Below are positions 1 to 9,295 of a DNA stretch of 64,000 bases, in pieces (the first letter of the stretch is position 1; the number at the start of each line of letters is the position of its first letter). This stretch comes from Staphylococcus argenteus (GTDB lineage: Bacteria > Bacillota > Bacilli > Staphylococcales > Staphylococcaceae). The DNA lies in the NCBI RefSeq assembly GCF_000236925.1, contig NC_016941.1, positions 372,001 through 436,000 of the forward strand. Reading direction: 5' to 3'. Below the pieces are notes generated by a model. The model made no database searches and was not told the DNA's origin. It was given only the letters and a program-made list of their open reading frames with translations. Made by a program: the position numbers and the translations under genes.

Positions 1-963
1 GATGCTGATACAGCACTTACACATTTTATAGAAATTTGGCCATATGTTGAAGGTCAGATTCAAACTAAAAATGGTGCTTTATATACTAAAATTGAAGATA
101 AGATTCCATATTATCAAAGTGTTTTAGACAAACATAATAAATCGCATGTAAAAGATGGTTTAGTAGATATAAACAATCAAATTAAAGAGGTTGTTGGCCA
201 TAGTTATAGCTTTGTCGATGTAATGATTATCTTTTTACGTGAAGGACTAGAAGTATTGTTAATTGTAATGACATTGACTACTATGACGCGTAATGTCAAA
301 GATAAGAAGGGTACTGCAAGTGTGATTGGTGGTGCAATTGCCGGACTTGTATTAAGTATCGTTTTAGCAATTACATTCGTAGAAACACTAGGAAATAGCG
401 GTATTCTTCGAGAAAGTATGGAAGCGGGATTAGGTATCGTTGCGGTTATATTAATGTTTATCGTTGGTGTTTGGATGCATAAACGTTCAAATGCGAAACG
501 CTGGAATGATATGATTAAAAATATGTATGCCAATGCGATTAGTAATGGTAATTTAGTATTGTTAGCGACGAATGGTTTAATATCTGTGTTGCGTGAAGGT
601 GTCGAGGTTATCATTTTCTATATGGGGATGATAGGCGAACTAGCGACCAAAGATTTTATCATAGGTATTGCTTTAGCCATCGTTATATTAATTATCTTTG
701 CGCTATTATTTAGATTTATTGTCAAATTAATACCTATTTTCTATATATTTAGAGTGTTGTCGATATTTATTTTTATTATGGGATTCAAAATGCTTGGCGT
801 AAGTATTCAAAAGTTACAATTATTAGGTGCTATGCCGAGACATGTCATTGAAGGATTCCCAACGATTAACTGGTTAGGATTATATCCAAGTTATGAAACG
901 TTGATAGCACAAGTTGTATATATTATTACAGTAGCTTTCTTAATCTTTAAATTTAAAAAATAA
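1..963 (+). CDS. fepC: FTR1-family high-affinity iron permease (EfeU/FepC), 5' end outside window
   Basis: The frame is open from base 1 to the stop at 961-963, so the gene starts upstream of the window and about 320 codons are seen. The first 70 or so codons are hydrophilic and the rest is a polytopic membrane domain. Two REXXE iron-binding motifs, the hallmark of FTR1/EfeU permeases, are visible: REGLE at about bases 238-252 and REGVE at about 592-606. In staphylococci this is the membrane permease of the FepABC (EfeUOB-like) iron uptake system, whose peroxidase FepB is a Tat substrate. That fits tatC/tatA lying just downstream on the other strand. The ATG at 223 is internal to the membrane domain and is not the start. 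Confidence 0.93.
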   Translation, partial: DADTALTHFIEIWPYVEGQIQTKNGALYTKIEDKIPYYQSVLDKHNKSHVKDGLVDINNQIKEVVGHSYSFVDVMIIFLREGLEVLLIVMTLTTMTRNVKDKKGTASVIGGAIAGLVLSIVLAITFVETLGNSGILRESMEAGLGIVAVILMFIVGVWMHKRSNAKRWNDMIKNMYANAISNGNLVLLATNGLISVLREGVEVIIFYMGMIGELATKDFIIGIALAIVILIIFALLFRFIVKLIPIFYIFRVLSIFIFIMGFKMLGVSIQKLQLLGAMPRHVIEGFPTINWLGLYPSYETLIAQVVYIITVAFLIFKFKK

Positions 964-965
964 AA

Positions 966-984
966 AACAGGCCGAGTGCCTGTT
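966..984 (+). terminator. Rho-independent terminator of the iron permease gene
   Basis: Seven-base-pair stem AACAGGC/GCCTGTT with a 5-base loop, followed by a T run, starting directly after the permease stop. The A run before the stem lets it also serve transcripts arriving from tatC on the other strand. Confidence 0.85.
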
Positions 985-1054
985 TTTTTGTTGTGATATC
1001 GGTAATTTACGGTATTGTTGTATCACGATTATCGCAGTATTGTTTCGTATAAGG

Positions 1055-1756
1055 TCAATGTGTTGGCGGTTCAGCTCGGCATGTGAACTTAACAATGAAC
1101 ATACTGAACTCAAAGAGCAGTATGAGTGGCAATGTGAGTAATATATTTAATGTTATGTCTGGTGGTGCAATAATACTTGCTAATACAAAGCAAGAGAAGT
1201 AAATATATTTTCGATAATGTTTCAATGATGCGATATCTATGAGACCGAATTTTGCAAGACCTACGAATAATATTGGCAATTGGAATAAAATGCCAAAAGT
1301 GAAAAGCCAACGAATAAGTTCAACTAAATATGCTTTAAAGCCAATCACAGGCGAAATATTCAAAGTACTTGATAATTTTAAAGCGAATTGAATAATCATT
1401 GGAAAGCCAATATAAAATGCAAAGGCGACACCGAAACTGAATAACAGTACGCTGAATAAACTATATTTATATATAAATTGACGTTCATTGTCATGTAAAC
1501 CGGGCGCAACAAACGCCCACAATTGATAAAACATAATCGGTGAAATGAGACAAAATGCAATGAAAAATATAATCATCACATATATTTGAATCATTTCAGT
1601 GAATGAAAAAGCATGTAAAGTCACATGTGCTCGAGTAATATATGATATGACCAATGTCATCCACCAAAATGATGAAACATAAACGATGATGACTGCGATG
1701 ATAAACGACAATAGTATTTTAACTAAGCGATGACGTAGTTCACTAAAGTGAACCAT
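1055..1756 (-). CDS. tatC: Twin-arginine translocase subunit TatC
   Basis: 233 residues, the short length usual for Gram-positive TatC. It has about six membrane segments and starts MVHFSELRHRLVK; the HxxELRxRL N-terminal motif is the TatC signature. TatC binds the twin-arginine signal peptide in the cytoplasmic membrane and works with TatA. The gene lies 19 bp after tatA on the same strand, so the two form one operon. The neighbouring iron permease belongs to the system containing the known staphylococcal Tat substrate FepB, so this is probably the dedicated Tat pair for that peroxidase. Confidence 0.95.
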   Translation of the reverse strand: MVHFSELRHRLVKILLSFIIAVIIVYVSSFWWMTLVISYITRAHVTLHAFSFTEMIQIYVMIIFFIAFCLISPIMFYQLWAFVAPGLHDNERQFIYKYSLFSVLLFSFGVAFAFYIGFPMIIQFALKLSSTLNISPVIGFKAYLVELIRWLFTFGILFQLPILFVGLAKFGLIDIASLKHYRKYIYFSCFVLASIIAPPDITLNILLTLPLILLFEFSMFIVKFTCRAEPPTH

Positions 1757-1775
1757 TAACGTGTGATCAGTGTTA

Positions 1776-1994
1776 TTAATCTCGATCTCGTTGTTGCTTC
1801 GATTCCTTACTGGGTGTATCGTGAGACTCTTTGTCTAAATCTTCGGTTGCTGATTTAAATTCTTTTAAAGTAGAACCAATGGCACGTCCAAATTGCGGTA
1901 ATTTTTTCGGGCCAAAAATAATTAAAGCGATAATGCTTATGACTACAAGACTTGTTGGACCTGTAATGCCTAAAATTAAAGTGTTAGTTATCAT
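1776..1994 (-). CDS. tatA: Twin-arginine translocase pore subunit TatA
   Basis: 72 residues from the ATG at 1994, which has GAGG nine bases upstream. An in-frame ATG five codons earlier overlaps that ribosome site and is less likely. The N-terminal membrane helix (about residues 15-27) ends in the FGPKKLP hinge of TatA/E proteins, followed by an amphipathic helix with [12 protein letters not shown] and a charged hydrophilic tail. It is the oligomeric pore-forming partner of TatC. It is first in the tatA-tatC operon and is preceded by a consensus Fur box, indicating iron-repressed expression. Confidence 0.94.
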   Translation of the reverse strand: MITNTLILGITGPTSLVVISIIALIIFGPKKLPQFGRAIGSTLKEFKSATEDLDKESHDTPSKESKQQRDRD

Positions 1995-2045
1995 GATAAT
2001 CAACCTCACTCAAAAGTAGTATATAGTACTTACTTTATACCGAAC

Positions 2046-2058
2046 GATAATGATTATC
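2046..2058. promoter_or_regulatory. Fur box upstream of tatA
   Basis: The palindrome GATAATGATTATC matches the core Fur operator exactly and lies about 50 bp upstream of the tatA start, overlapping likely promoter elements (TTGATA and TAAAGT on the minus strand). It implies iron-dependent repression of tatAC together with the fep genes. Confidence 0.9.
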
Positions 2059-2102
2059 AATAATATTTTATAAAATAATTGAAATATTGTTGTAAATATA
2101 GT

Positions 2103-2492
2103 TTATTGAGGAATAAGCTCTGAAATGACAGCTTGTTCTTTTAAATCGATATAAGTACAAGTACCCGCATGAATATCGATATGCCATTTATAAATGCCAG
2201 CTTCAGCCATTTCATCACAAAATGTTTCGAAATCTGTTTGTCCTTGTTGATGTCTAGTTAAGACGTCTTGAACCATTGCTTTGTTTGATTTTTTAGCAAC
2301 AGGAATTGTACTTTTCACAGAGGAAGTAACAATATCATCTTCTGATTGATGTACGTATGTTGCTGTGCCATCTTGAATATTAACAATATTGTACGTCATA
2401 CCCATATCCTTAAATGCTTTGAATAGTTTCGGGAAATCCACACCAGTAAATTGTTGATGTGCTTGTTGTATTGCAGATAATGTAAATGCCAT
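2103..2492 (-). CDS. DUF1398 family protein
   Basis: 129 residues from the ATG at 2492, chosen because AAAGGAG lies 7 bases upstream; the longer frame to 2570 adds 26 residues without a ribosome site. The sequence starts MAFTLSAIQQAHQQFTG and matches the DUF1398 (YbcV-like) family, cytosolic proteins of unknown function. No catalytic motif, signal peptide or membrane segment is seen. It stands alone between tatA and the divergent regulator gene. Confidence 0.75.
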   Translation of the reverse strand: MAFTLSAIQQAHQQFTGVDFPKLFKAFKDMGMTYNIVNIQDGTATYVHQSEDDIVTSSVKSTIPVAKKSNKAMVQDVLTRHQQGQTDFETFCDEMAEAGIYKWHIDIHAGTCTYIDLKEQAVISELIPQ

Positions 2493-2700
2493 AATAATCT
2501 CCTTTGAATGGTTTAATTTAGTGAAATGCGCTATTGAATTACTGTTTAAAAATGCGTGCATAACGTGCATATTACTAAAATTAGAATGTTGTTAATTATG
2601 AAGCAAGGTGTAACGAAAGTAAAAAAATATGACTTACAGGTGTTGAGAAATTCGAATCAGTATTTAATAAATTGATGCGCGGTGGAATTTTTTGTGTAAA

Positions 2701-2743
2701 TTTGACAAATGTAGTTGTCAAAAAGACTAATATCATTTACATT
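2701..2743 (+). promoter_or_regulatory. Promoter with inverted-repeat operator for the XRE/ABC operon
   Basis: TTTGACAA (2701-2708) and TTGTCAAA (2715-2722) form a perfect 8-bp inverted repeat with a 6-base spacer. The right arm overlaps a -35 TTGTCA (2715-2720), 17 bp before a -10 TACATT (2738-2743). The first downstream gene encodes an XRE regulator, so autoregulation at this site is the simplest reading. Confidence 0.65.
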
Positions 2744-2765
2744 AGGATTAAGGAGTTGATGCGAT

Positions 2766-2969
2766 GTGCGTAATCGATTGAAAGAGTTACGAGCACGAGA
2801 TGGCTTAAATCAAACGCAGCTTGCCAAACTAGCTGGTGTTTCAAGACAAACCATTTCGCTAATTGAGCGAAACAACTTTATGCCATCAGTATTAACGGCA
2901 ATAAAGATTGCTCGCATTTTCAATGAAACTGTGGAAACGGTTTTCATTATTGAGGAGGATGAAGCATGA
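2766..2969 (+). CDS. Small XRE-family transcriptional regulator (YozG-like)
   Basis: 67 residues from a GTG start with AAGGAG ten bases upstream. Almost the whole protein is a Cro/C1-type helix-turn-helix: NQTQLAKLAGVSRQTISLIE (about residues 15-34) holds both helices. The stop overlaps the ATG of the next gene by 4 bases (ATGA), so it is translationally coupled to the membrane protein. The family commonly heads small operons with a DUF3169 or ABC exporter partner. It probably represses its own operon through the inverted repeat at 2701-2722. Confidence 0.85.
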   Translation: MRNRLKELRARDGLNQTQLAKLAGVSRQTISLIERNNFMPSVLTAIKIARIFNETVETVFIIEEDEA

Positions 2970-3679
2970 AAATACTAAGATATATCGGATATCTTTTACT
3001 GGGTGGAATTGTAGGTGGTATCATTGGTGGAATTTTAGGTAACTTTGATGGATTTGGTATTGAGAACATGACGTTTGCGACATATAACAATGTCGTTGTA
3101 ATATCGATTGTTGCGACTATTGTCATCATATTGGTAGAAGCCATTGTTTTGATGAATCAAAGACGTGCATTGAAGTATAAGCGACTTGTAGATGAAGAGG
3201 TAGATATCGATGCAACAGATCAATATGAATTGCTTGCGAATCGTTATGTTTTAAATGGAAGTATATTAAGTATTCTGCAGACAGTTATTGCTTTTTTAGT
3301 ATTGCTTATTTTTGTGATAGGGCACGCTAAAGCAGATGGAATGCTATTCTTTTTAATACCATTTTTTGTTAGTGCTATTTTCAATACACAATTTACGCTG
3401 TTTGATAGAAAATTTGATGATAGAATGCCAAAAATTGCAGATAAGAATTACATTGAAAAGCGATTGGAAATATTGGATGAAGGTGAACGCCATATAGAAT
3501 TAATTGCATTATTTAAAACTTATGCGATTAACTTATCGTTATTAATATTAGCAATTATTTTTATAGGGTCTTATTCAATTGCTACAGGAATTAATCAAAG
3601 CTTCAGTTTGCTACTTATCATCGCTATTTTCATATATAACGCCTTTAGTTATTTATTGAAGAGAAGACGTTTTTATTAA
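2966..3679 (+). CDS. DUF3169 family membrane protein
   Basis: 237 residues. The N-terminus has two hydrophobic segments, the first glycine-rich (GGIVGGIIGGILG), then a charged cytosolic stretch, a pair of helices around residues 95-135, and another pair near the C-terminus (about 185-230). This matches DUF3169, a family found beside small XRE regulators. The start overlaps the regulator stop and an ABC ATPase gene follows 24 bp downstream. The function is unknown; a role with the transporter or as a sensor for the regulator is inferred from context only. Confidence 0.75.
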   Translation: MKILRYIGYLLLGGIVGGIIGGILGNFDGFGIENMTFATYNNVVVISIVATIVIILVEAIVLMNQRRALKYKRLVDEEVDIDATDQYELLANRYVLNGSILSILQTVIAFLVLLIFVIGHAKADGMLFFLIPFFVSAIFNTQFTLFDRKFDDRMPKIADKNYIEKRLEILDEGERHIELIALFKTYAINLSLLILAIIFIGSYSIATGINQSFSLLLIIAIFIYNAFSYLLKRRRFY

Positions 3680-3703
3680 AATTAAACAAAGAGGAGCATG
3701 GAT

Positions 3704-4546
3704 ATGACAACATTGTTAAATGTAGATCGTGTGAATAAACAATACAAAGCTTCGGATTTTAAATTACAAGATGCATCTTTAACGATTTCTACTAATGAGA
3801 CAGTAGGATTAATTGGGAAAAATGGCTCAGGTAAATCGACATTAATTAATATATTAGTAGGTAATCGCCATAAAGATAACGGTAGTATTATATTTTTTGG
3901 AGAAGAACATGGTGCGGGTGATGTCGAATATAAAGAACATATAGGTGTCGTATTTGATGATTTGAGAGTACCTAATAAATTGACTATTAAAGATATTGAT
4001 AAAGTATTTCAAACTATTTATACAAGTTGGAATAGTAACAAATTCTTTGATTTAATTAAGTATTTTGAGTTACCACTACAAACTAAAATTAAAACTTTTT
4101 CAAGAGGAATGCGAATGAAAGTTGCTTTAACGATTGCACTTTCTCATGATGCGAAGTTATTAATTTTAGATGAAGCAACAGCGGGTATGGACGTTTCAGG
4201 AAGAGAAGAAGTAATGGAGCTTTTAGAAGATTTTGTTGCGCAAGGTGGAGGTATCTTAATTTCATCTCATATATCTGAAGATATTGAACATTTAGCGGAT
4301 AAATTAGTGTTTATGAAAGATGGACGAATGATTTTAACTGAACAAAAAGATATACTGCTAGCACAATATGGAATTGTAACGACGGAAGATAAAGATGTTA
4401 AAATTCCCGATCATTTAGTTATTGCTTCTAGATTATCAAAGGGTAAATATCAAGTTTTAGTTAAAGATTATGCAGAAATTGAAAATGTAGAGCCTTTAAA
4501 ACACATAGATGACGCAACAAAAATCATAATGCGAGGTGAAGTATAA
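3704..4546 (+). CDS. ABC transporter ATP-binding protein
   Basis: 280 residues from the ATG at 3704, which has GAGGAG 7 bases upstream; the ATG two codons earlier is too close to that site. Walker A is GKNGSGKST (about residue 38), the signature loop is the degenerate SRGMRMK rather than LSGGQ, Walker B is LLILDEATAGMD, and the switch histidine lies in ISSHI. The degenerate signature and short C-terminal extension are usual in the YtrB/BcrA-type ATPases that drive small ABC-2 exporters. The stop overlaps the permease start by one base. The substrate is unknown; the pair resembles peptide or antibiotic export/detoxification systems. Confidence 0.9.
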   Translation: MTTLLNVDRVNKQYKASDFKLQDASLTISTNETVGLIGKNGSGKSTLINILVGNRHKDNGSIIFFGEEHGAGDVEYKEHIGVVFDDLRVPNKLTIKDIDKVFQTIYTSWNSNKFFDLIKYFELPLQTKIKTFSRGMRMKVALTIALSHDAKLLILDEATAGMDVSGREEVMELLEDFVAQGGGILISSHISEDIEHLADKLVFMKDGRMILTEQKDILLAQYGIVTTEDKDVKIPDHLVIASRLSKGKYQVLVKDYAEIENVEPLKHIDDATKIIMRGEV

Positions 4547-5175
4547 TGAAAGGTATGTTACTAAGTAGTTTTTATGCAACGAGAAAGCAAACATATATTT
4601 ATTTTATAGTCGCTATCATAGCTGCGGGATACTTTGCAGTATTTAATCCGTTTATGAGTTCTGCAATGGCTGGGGTTATGTTAATCACACCCATTACTGA
4701 TAATATTAAACATGAAAAAGACTCTAGATGGATGTACTATGTATCTACTTTGCCAGTTAAACGAAGTGATTATATTAAGTCATACTTTGTCTTTTATTTA
4801 ATCTTATTCGGTGCAAGTTTAATGATTGGATTAGTTGTGACTACGATTGTGACCCAAAGTGTGATGATTGGTATTATGTCATGTTTAATGAGTTTTGGAA
4901 TCATAGGAGCGTACTCTATCATTTTCCCATTGACATTTAAATTTGGCGCTGAAAACTCCAATGTCATTATGATATTTGCATCTATACTACTACTTATTTC
5001 TTTCGTGGTCTTTTTCTTTATATATGGTATGGTTAGTGGTGCATCTGCATTAGAATTTGAAAAAATTAGCACTGAAGGGTGGCTAGTTGTCATTGCATAT
5101 GCGGTCATTGGTATAGTTATAACAAGTGTTTCTTATATATTGTCTATTAAAATTTTTAACAAGCAAGAACTATAA
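4546..5175 (+). CDS. ABC-2 type transporter permease
   Basis: 209 residues with about six hydrophobic segments, beginning with MKGMLLSSFYATRKQ and a first membrane segment from about residue 18. The start is one base into the stop of the ATPase gene (TAATG), so translation is coupled. It is the membrane half of the exporter whose ATPase is upstream and the last gene of the XRE-DUF3169-ATPase-permease operon. A hairpin terminator follows about 40 bp later. Confidence 0.85.
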   Translation: MKGMLLSSFYATRKQTYIYFIVAIIAAGYFAVFNPFMSSAMAGVMLITPITDNIKHEKDSRWMYYVSTLPVKRSDYIKSYFVFYLILFGASLMIGLVVTTIVTQSVMIGIMSCLMSFGIIGAYSIIFPLTFKFGAENSNVIMIFASILLLISFVVFFFIYGMVSGASALEFEKISTEGWLVVIAYAVIGIVITSVSYILSIKIFNKQEL

Positions 5176-5216
5176 TTGTCGACCTTAGCGTGATGATAGT
5201 AGGTGAAATAATATTT

Positions 5217-5258
5217 AGAGCAGGTGATAAATCAGTACGATAGTCATCTGTTCTTTTT
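5217..5258 (+). terminator. Terminator of the XRE/ABC operon
   Basis: An 11-bp stem with mismatches (AGAGCAGGTGA with TCATCTGTTCT), a 16-base loop and a following T run, 41 bp after the permease stop. The rest of the gap to 5572 shows no convincing gene, only a CCTCG/CGAGG pair about 80 bp apart near the end of the LtrA-like gene. Confidence 0.75.
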
Positions 5259-5572
5259 GTTGAGGAATGATGTGTAGAGATTGATAGGTGCATGTGTCAT
5301 ATCTTTATAATTGTCATCTGTCGTCCAATTTTTAAATACAGATTAAAATTTGTCGAATGATTTATGGGAATTGAAGTTTATATAGCAATTAATTTGTTTG
5401 TATAGTTAATTTAACTACACGTATCATTTGATGATTATATACGTTAATGATTTCCTTGGAAATATTTAAAAACCTCGATCATGTATCACAACTGAAATTT
5501 GTCAAAAAAGTATAATGTGAAGTTCGACACTTTTGGATTCAGTTCAAATACTTTGACCGAGGTAAATACTAT

Positions 5573-6706
5573 TTAGTCATGTTTATTACGTAAACGTTGA
5601 TTTTTAAAATAAATCAGCATGATACAGAAGGTTGCAATTGATACCGAGATAATCATTACTTGATCATGTCCTTTAAATAAAAGGCTGATAATATAAGACA
5701 CAATGAGTATACCTAGTGAATAAGTAATATATTTTGCGTTGGTTAGTTCGTTATGGAAATAAGGTGTGATTAACCATAAACCAATATAGAAAATTAAAAC
5801 GCTAATGTACATCATATTAATTTCAAAAAAGTCATTTAGTTTATTGTTATTACTAAAAACAATTGCAGCATTAATCACACCTAAAGCGATATTGATTAAT
5901 AAATGCGTATATGACAAACGAAAGCCAATAGAAGTTAATTTATGATTAATATAATTTTCAGTAATAATCCAATATACACCAAAAAGGCTAATTAAAATCA
6001 TGAATTGGAATATATAAATATAACTAAAATGATCAATGCTAAATGATGACGAAGCTAAACCAACAAGCACTTCACCAAAAATGATAATTGTTAATAAAGA
6101 AAAACGTTCTACTAGGTGCATCATATTAACAGGTGATAGCACGAGATACTTCTGGAATGGAATAAGTCCAGTTGCTGCAATGAATACGCCTAAAAATCCA
6201 GGGATATAATGGATACTTTGTGGCAGTACTAATGATAAAAATGATAAGAATGAAATTACAAAAGCTACAGTAGCAAAGGCTTGGCATGTACGCTTCTCGC
6301 CATAATCTAAACCGGTACGTATATGTAACAAGTACTGTAAACCAATACTTAGATACATAATTGCAACACATAAGAAGAATGGGAAGAATGTTTTTTCAAA
6401 GTCTGGATATAAACTATTAGATAGAAAGACCATGATAAACATGTTGAACATCATAAACGAAACGTCTTTAAATGTGACTTGACCAAATCGATTTGTAAAA
6501 AATGTTTGGTGAGACCACATTAACCATAAGAATAAACTCATGACGATATATTTGAAAAATAATTCAGCTGAAATAGAACCATTTTGTGTTGTTAAAATCA
6601 CATGTGCTATTTTTTGAATTGCATAAACGAAGATTAAATCAAAGAATAGTTCATGAAATCCTGCACGTTTTTCAGATAAATGTTTTGGCGTTAATGTATT
6701 AACCAT
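5573..6706 (-). CDS. Low-temperature requirement A (LtrA) family membrane protein
   Basis: 377 residues; AAAAGGAG stands 10 bases before the ATG. The N-terminus has the LtrA signature, with FHELFFDLIFVYAI around residues 17-30, followed by many hydrophobic segments to the C-terminus. The family is named from a Listeria mutant with a low-temperature growth defect, but its molecular role is unsettled. The gene is monocistronic and converges on the ABC operon. Confidence 0.85.
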   Translation of the reverse strand: MVNTLTPKHLSEKRAGFHELFFDLIFVYAIQKIAHVILTTQNGSISAELFFKYIVMSLFLWLMWSHQTFFTNRFGQVTFKDVSFMMFNMFIMVFLSNSLYPDFEKTFFPFFLCVAIMYLSIGLQYLLHIRTGLDYGEKRTCQAFATVAFVISFLSFLSLVLPQSIHYIPGFLGVFIAATGLIPFQKYLVLSPVNMMHLVERFSLLTIIIFGEVLVGLASSSFSIDHFSYIYIFQFMILISLFGVYWIITENYINHKLTSIGFRLSYTHLLINIALGVINAAIVFSNNNKLNDFFEINMMYISVLIFYIGLWLITPYFHNELTNAKYITYSLGILIVSYIISLLFKGHDQVMIISVSIATFCIMLIYFKNQRLRNKHD

Positions 6707-7168
6707 GAAAATTTAACTCCTTTTGGATGTATAATTAATTTTTTAAGTATACTATGCTTCTATTATAGTGAAAAGGGGCTTTTTAAATTTCAGTATCGAT
6801 GAAACGTTTGAAATAGTTGATATGGAGATAGTTTCGAAATTGATGACATTATAGTTGTTGTAACGATGGATGTGAAGGTATAACGAAGTCAACAGTCATA
6901 AAGTGGCGCCATAATTAACTGGAAAATAATCATAGCGTTGTACCTGATTGTAATGAAAATTTGTGGTAAATTAATTAATAATTTTGTACTATAGATGAGG
7001 ATGATAGAGCAAAAATTAAAGTGTGAATTGTTAGGATGAAAACGGTTGCGTTTCTAATTGCCCAATCAAATTACTACATTGTATAATATGTCTTGTTGAA
7101 TGAATAACAAGGATTGAAAATGTAATATCGGTAGCAATAGGATTCATTAATTGTATGTTAATGAAGTG
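6707..7168. other. Gene-free AT-rich interval between the divergent LtrA-like and thiolase genes
   Basis: No open frame with a ribosome site and no strong hairpin is seen on either strand. It must hold the promoter of the LtrA-like gene on the minus strand; the thiolase promoter is listed separately. Confidence 0.5.
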
Positions 7169-7196
7169 TTGGTTCATAAGACATGTTAGTTATAAA
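7169..7196 (+). promoter_or_regulatory. Candidate promoter of the thiolase gene
   Basis: TTGGTT (7169-7174) and TATAAA (7191-7196), 16 bp apart, 32 bp before the start codon. Confidence 0.45.
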
Positions 7197-7228
7197 AATT
7201 GTATATATCATAAGGAGATGAATATTCC

Positions 7229-8407
7229 ATGACGAAAGTCGTATTAGCAGCAGCATATAGAACACCAATTGGCGTTTTTGGAGGAGCATTCAAAGATGTA
7301 CCAGCCTATGATTTAGGTGCGACTTTAATAGAACATATTATTAAAGAAACTAGTTTGAATCCTAGTGACATTGATGAAGTCATTATTGGTAATGTACTTC
7401 AAGCAGGACAAGGACAAAATCCAGCTCGTATTGCTGCTATGAAAGGCGGTTTGCCAGAAACAGTACCTGCATTTACGGTGAATAAAGTATGTGGTTCAGG
7501 ATTGAAGTCAATTCAACTAGCGTATCAATCTATCTTGACTGGTGAAAATGATGTCGTGATAGCTGGTGGCATGGAGAACATGTCTCAATCACCAATGCTT
7601 GTCAATAACGGTCGCTTTGGTTTTAAGATGGGTCATCAAACGATGATTGATAGCATGGTATATGATGGATTAACGGATGTATTTAACCAATACCATATGG
7701 GTATTACTGCTGAGAATTTAGTAGAACAATATGAAATTACAAGAGAAGAACAAGATACATTTGCTGTTAATTCTCAAAGAAAGGCGGCAAATGCGCAACA
7801 AAATGGTGGATTTGACAGTGAGATTGTTCCGGTATCAATTCCACAACGTAAAGGTGAACCAATCGTTGTTTCAAAAGATGAAGGTGTTCGAGGAAATGTC
7901 TCTATTGAAAAATTAAGTCGTTTAAGACCAGCTTTCAAAAAAGATGGGACGGTTACAGCAGGTAATGCATCAGGAATTAATGATGGGGCTGCTATGATGT
8001 TGGTAATGTCAGAAGACAAAGCCAAAGAATTAAATATTGAACCATTAGCAGTAATTGATGGTTTTGGAAGTCATGGTGTAGATCCTTCAGTTATGGGTAT
8101 TGCACCAGTAGGAGCTGTAGAAAAAGCATTAAAACGCAGTAATAAAGAGCTGAGCGATATTGATGTATTTGAATTAAATGAAGCATTTGCAGCTCAATCA
8201 TTAGCTGTAGATCGTGAGTTGAAATTGCCAAAAGAAAAAGTAAATGTTAAGGGTGGTGCCATTGCATTAGGGCATCCAATAGGGGCATCAGGTGCTAGAG
8301 TATTAGTAACGTTATTACATCAATTAAATGATGAAGTTGAAACTGGATTAACATCATTATGTATTGGTGGCGGACAAGCAATCGCTGCAGTTGTTTCGAA
8401 ATATTAA
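7229..8407 (+). CDS. Acetyl-CoA C-acetyltransferase (thiolase)
   Basis: 392 residues, full length for a biosynthetic-type thiolase; AAGGAG lies about 10 bases upstream. The acylated cysteine is Cys88 in [10 protein letters not shown], the C-terminal [10 protein letters not shown] provides the catalytic histidine, and CIGGGQ gives the second active cysteine. It condenses or cleaves two acetyl-CoA units to or from acetoacetyl-CoA. In staphylococci this step feeds the mevalonate pathway, and the lack of fatty-acid oxidation genes nearby fits a biosynthetic role. The gene is monocistronic with its own terminator. The family is certain; the in vivo pathway is inferred. Confidence 0.93.
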   Translation: MTKVVLAAAYRTPIGVFGGAFKDVPAYDLGATLIEHIIKETSLNPSDIDEVIIGNVLQAGQGQNPARIAAMKGGLPETVPAFTVNKVCGSGLKSIQLAYQSILTGENDVVIAGGMENMSQSPMLVNNGRFGFKMGHQTMIDSMVYDGLTDVFNQYHMGITAENLVEQYEITREEQDTFAVNSQRKAANAQQNGGFDSEIVPVSIPQRKGEPIVVSKDEGVRGNVSIEKLSRLRPAFKKDGTVTAGNASGINDGAAMMLVMSEDKAKELNIEPLAVIDGFGSHGVDPSVMGIAPVGAVEKALKRSNKELSDIDVFELNEAFAAQSLAVDRELKLPKEKVNVKGGAIALGHPIGASGARVLVTLLHQLNDEVETGLTSLCIGGGQAIAAVVSKY

Positions 8408-8414
8408 TAATTAG

Positions 8415-8466
8415 AAAACAGGTTATAGCAACAGTGTTGGATACACGTTGAAATAACCTGTTTTTA
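8415..8466 (+). terminator. Bidirectional terminator between thiolase and met operon end
   Basis: A perfect 12-bp inverted repeat (AAAACAGGTTAT with ATAACCTGTTTT) around a 26-base loop, with T runs on both strands. It can end both the thiolase transcript and the converging methionine operon. Confidence 0.85.
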
Positions 8467-8500
8467 TTTGTTTATGGATTCACTGATTTAGTAGTGTACA

Positions 8501-9253
8501 TTAGTTATTTGATGGTTTGATTGCAAATGCTCTAACTGGGAATCCAGGCGCATCTTTTGGTTTAGGACTGATGGCGTAAATGATGGCGCCACGAGTTGGC
8601 AATTGATCTAAATTAGTTAACAACTCAACTTGATACTTATCTTGACCAAGAATATAGCGTTCGCCAACTAAATCGCCGTTTTTTACAACGTCCAGAGATG
8701 CGTCAGTATCGAATGTTTCATGACCAACAGCTTCAACTTGACGTTCTTCAATCAAATACTTCAAAGCATCTAATCCCCAACCTGGTGCATGTTGTTGTCC
8801 ATTAGCATCTTTATTTTCAAATTTCTCGATATTAGGCCAACGTTTTGACCAATCTGAGCGAAGAGCAACAAATGTACCTGGTTCAATTGTGCCATGTTCT
8901 TTTTCCCATGCTTCTATATATGCACGTGTTACGATGAAATCATTGTTATTCGCTACTTCTTTTGAAAAGTCTAATACGATTAAAGGTAATACCAATTCTT
9001 TTAAATCAATATCTTCTAAATATCGTTTGTTTTCAACGAAATGTATGGGCGCATCAATATGTGTGCCATATTGCGTTACAATATTCCAACGTTGTACATA
9101 GAAACCATGATCTTTAACAGTAAATAAAGTTGATACTTCGCCTTTTTCAAATTCACTAAAACGTGGAATTTCAGGATCAAACGTATGCGTTAAATCTACC
9201 CAAGTTGCTTGTTTTAAAGTATTTAATTGTTGCCATAAAGGATATTGTGTCAT
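8501..9253 (-). CDS. Cyclase-family protein (kynurenine formamidase-like fold), last gene of met operon
   Basis: 250 residues. The family motif HxGTHxDxPxHF is present as QYGTHIDAPIHF (about residues 61-72), with His65, Asp67 and His71 as likely metal ligands. This is the PF04199 cyclase/formamidase superfamily, metal-dependent hydrolases acting on amides or cyclic substrates. The gene lies 42 bp after metE on the same strand, so it should be co-transcribed with metICFE. I recall the fifth gene of this operon being called mdh in the literature, but nothing here resembles a malate dehydrogenase. Its substrate and its link to methionine are unknown. Confidence 0.85.
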   Translation of the reverse strand: MTQYPLWQQLNTLKQATWVDLTHTFDPEIPRFSEFEKGEVSTLFTVKDHGFYVQRWNIVTQYGTHIDAPIHFVENKRYLEDIDLKELVLPLIVLDFSKEVANNNDFIVTRAYIEAWEKEHGTIEPGTFVALRSDWSKRWPNIEKFENKDANGQQHAPGWGLDALKYLIEERQVEAVGHETFDTDASLDVVKNGDLVGERYILGQDKYQVELLTNLDQLPTRGAIIYAISPKPKDAPGFPVRAFAIKPSNN

Positions 9254-9295
9254 AAAATCACCCGTTTTTAGAATATTATATGATAATTGTGCCGA

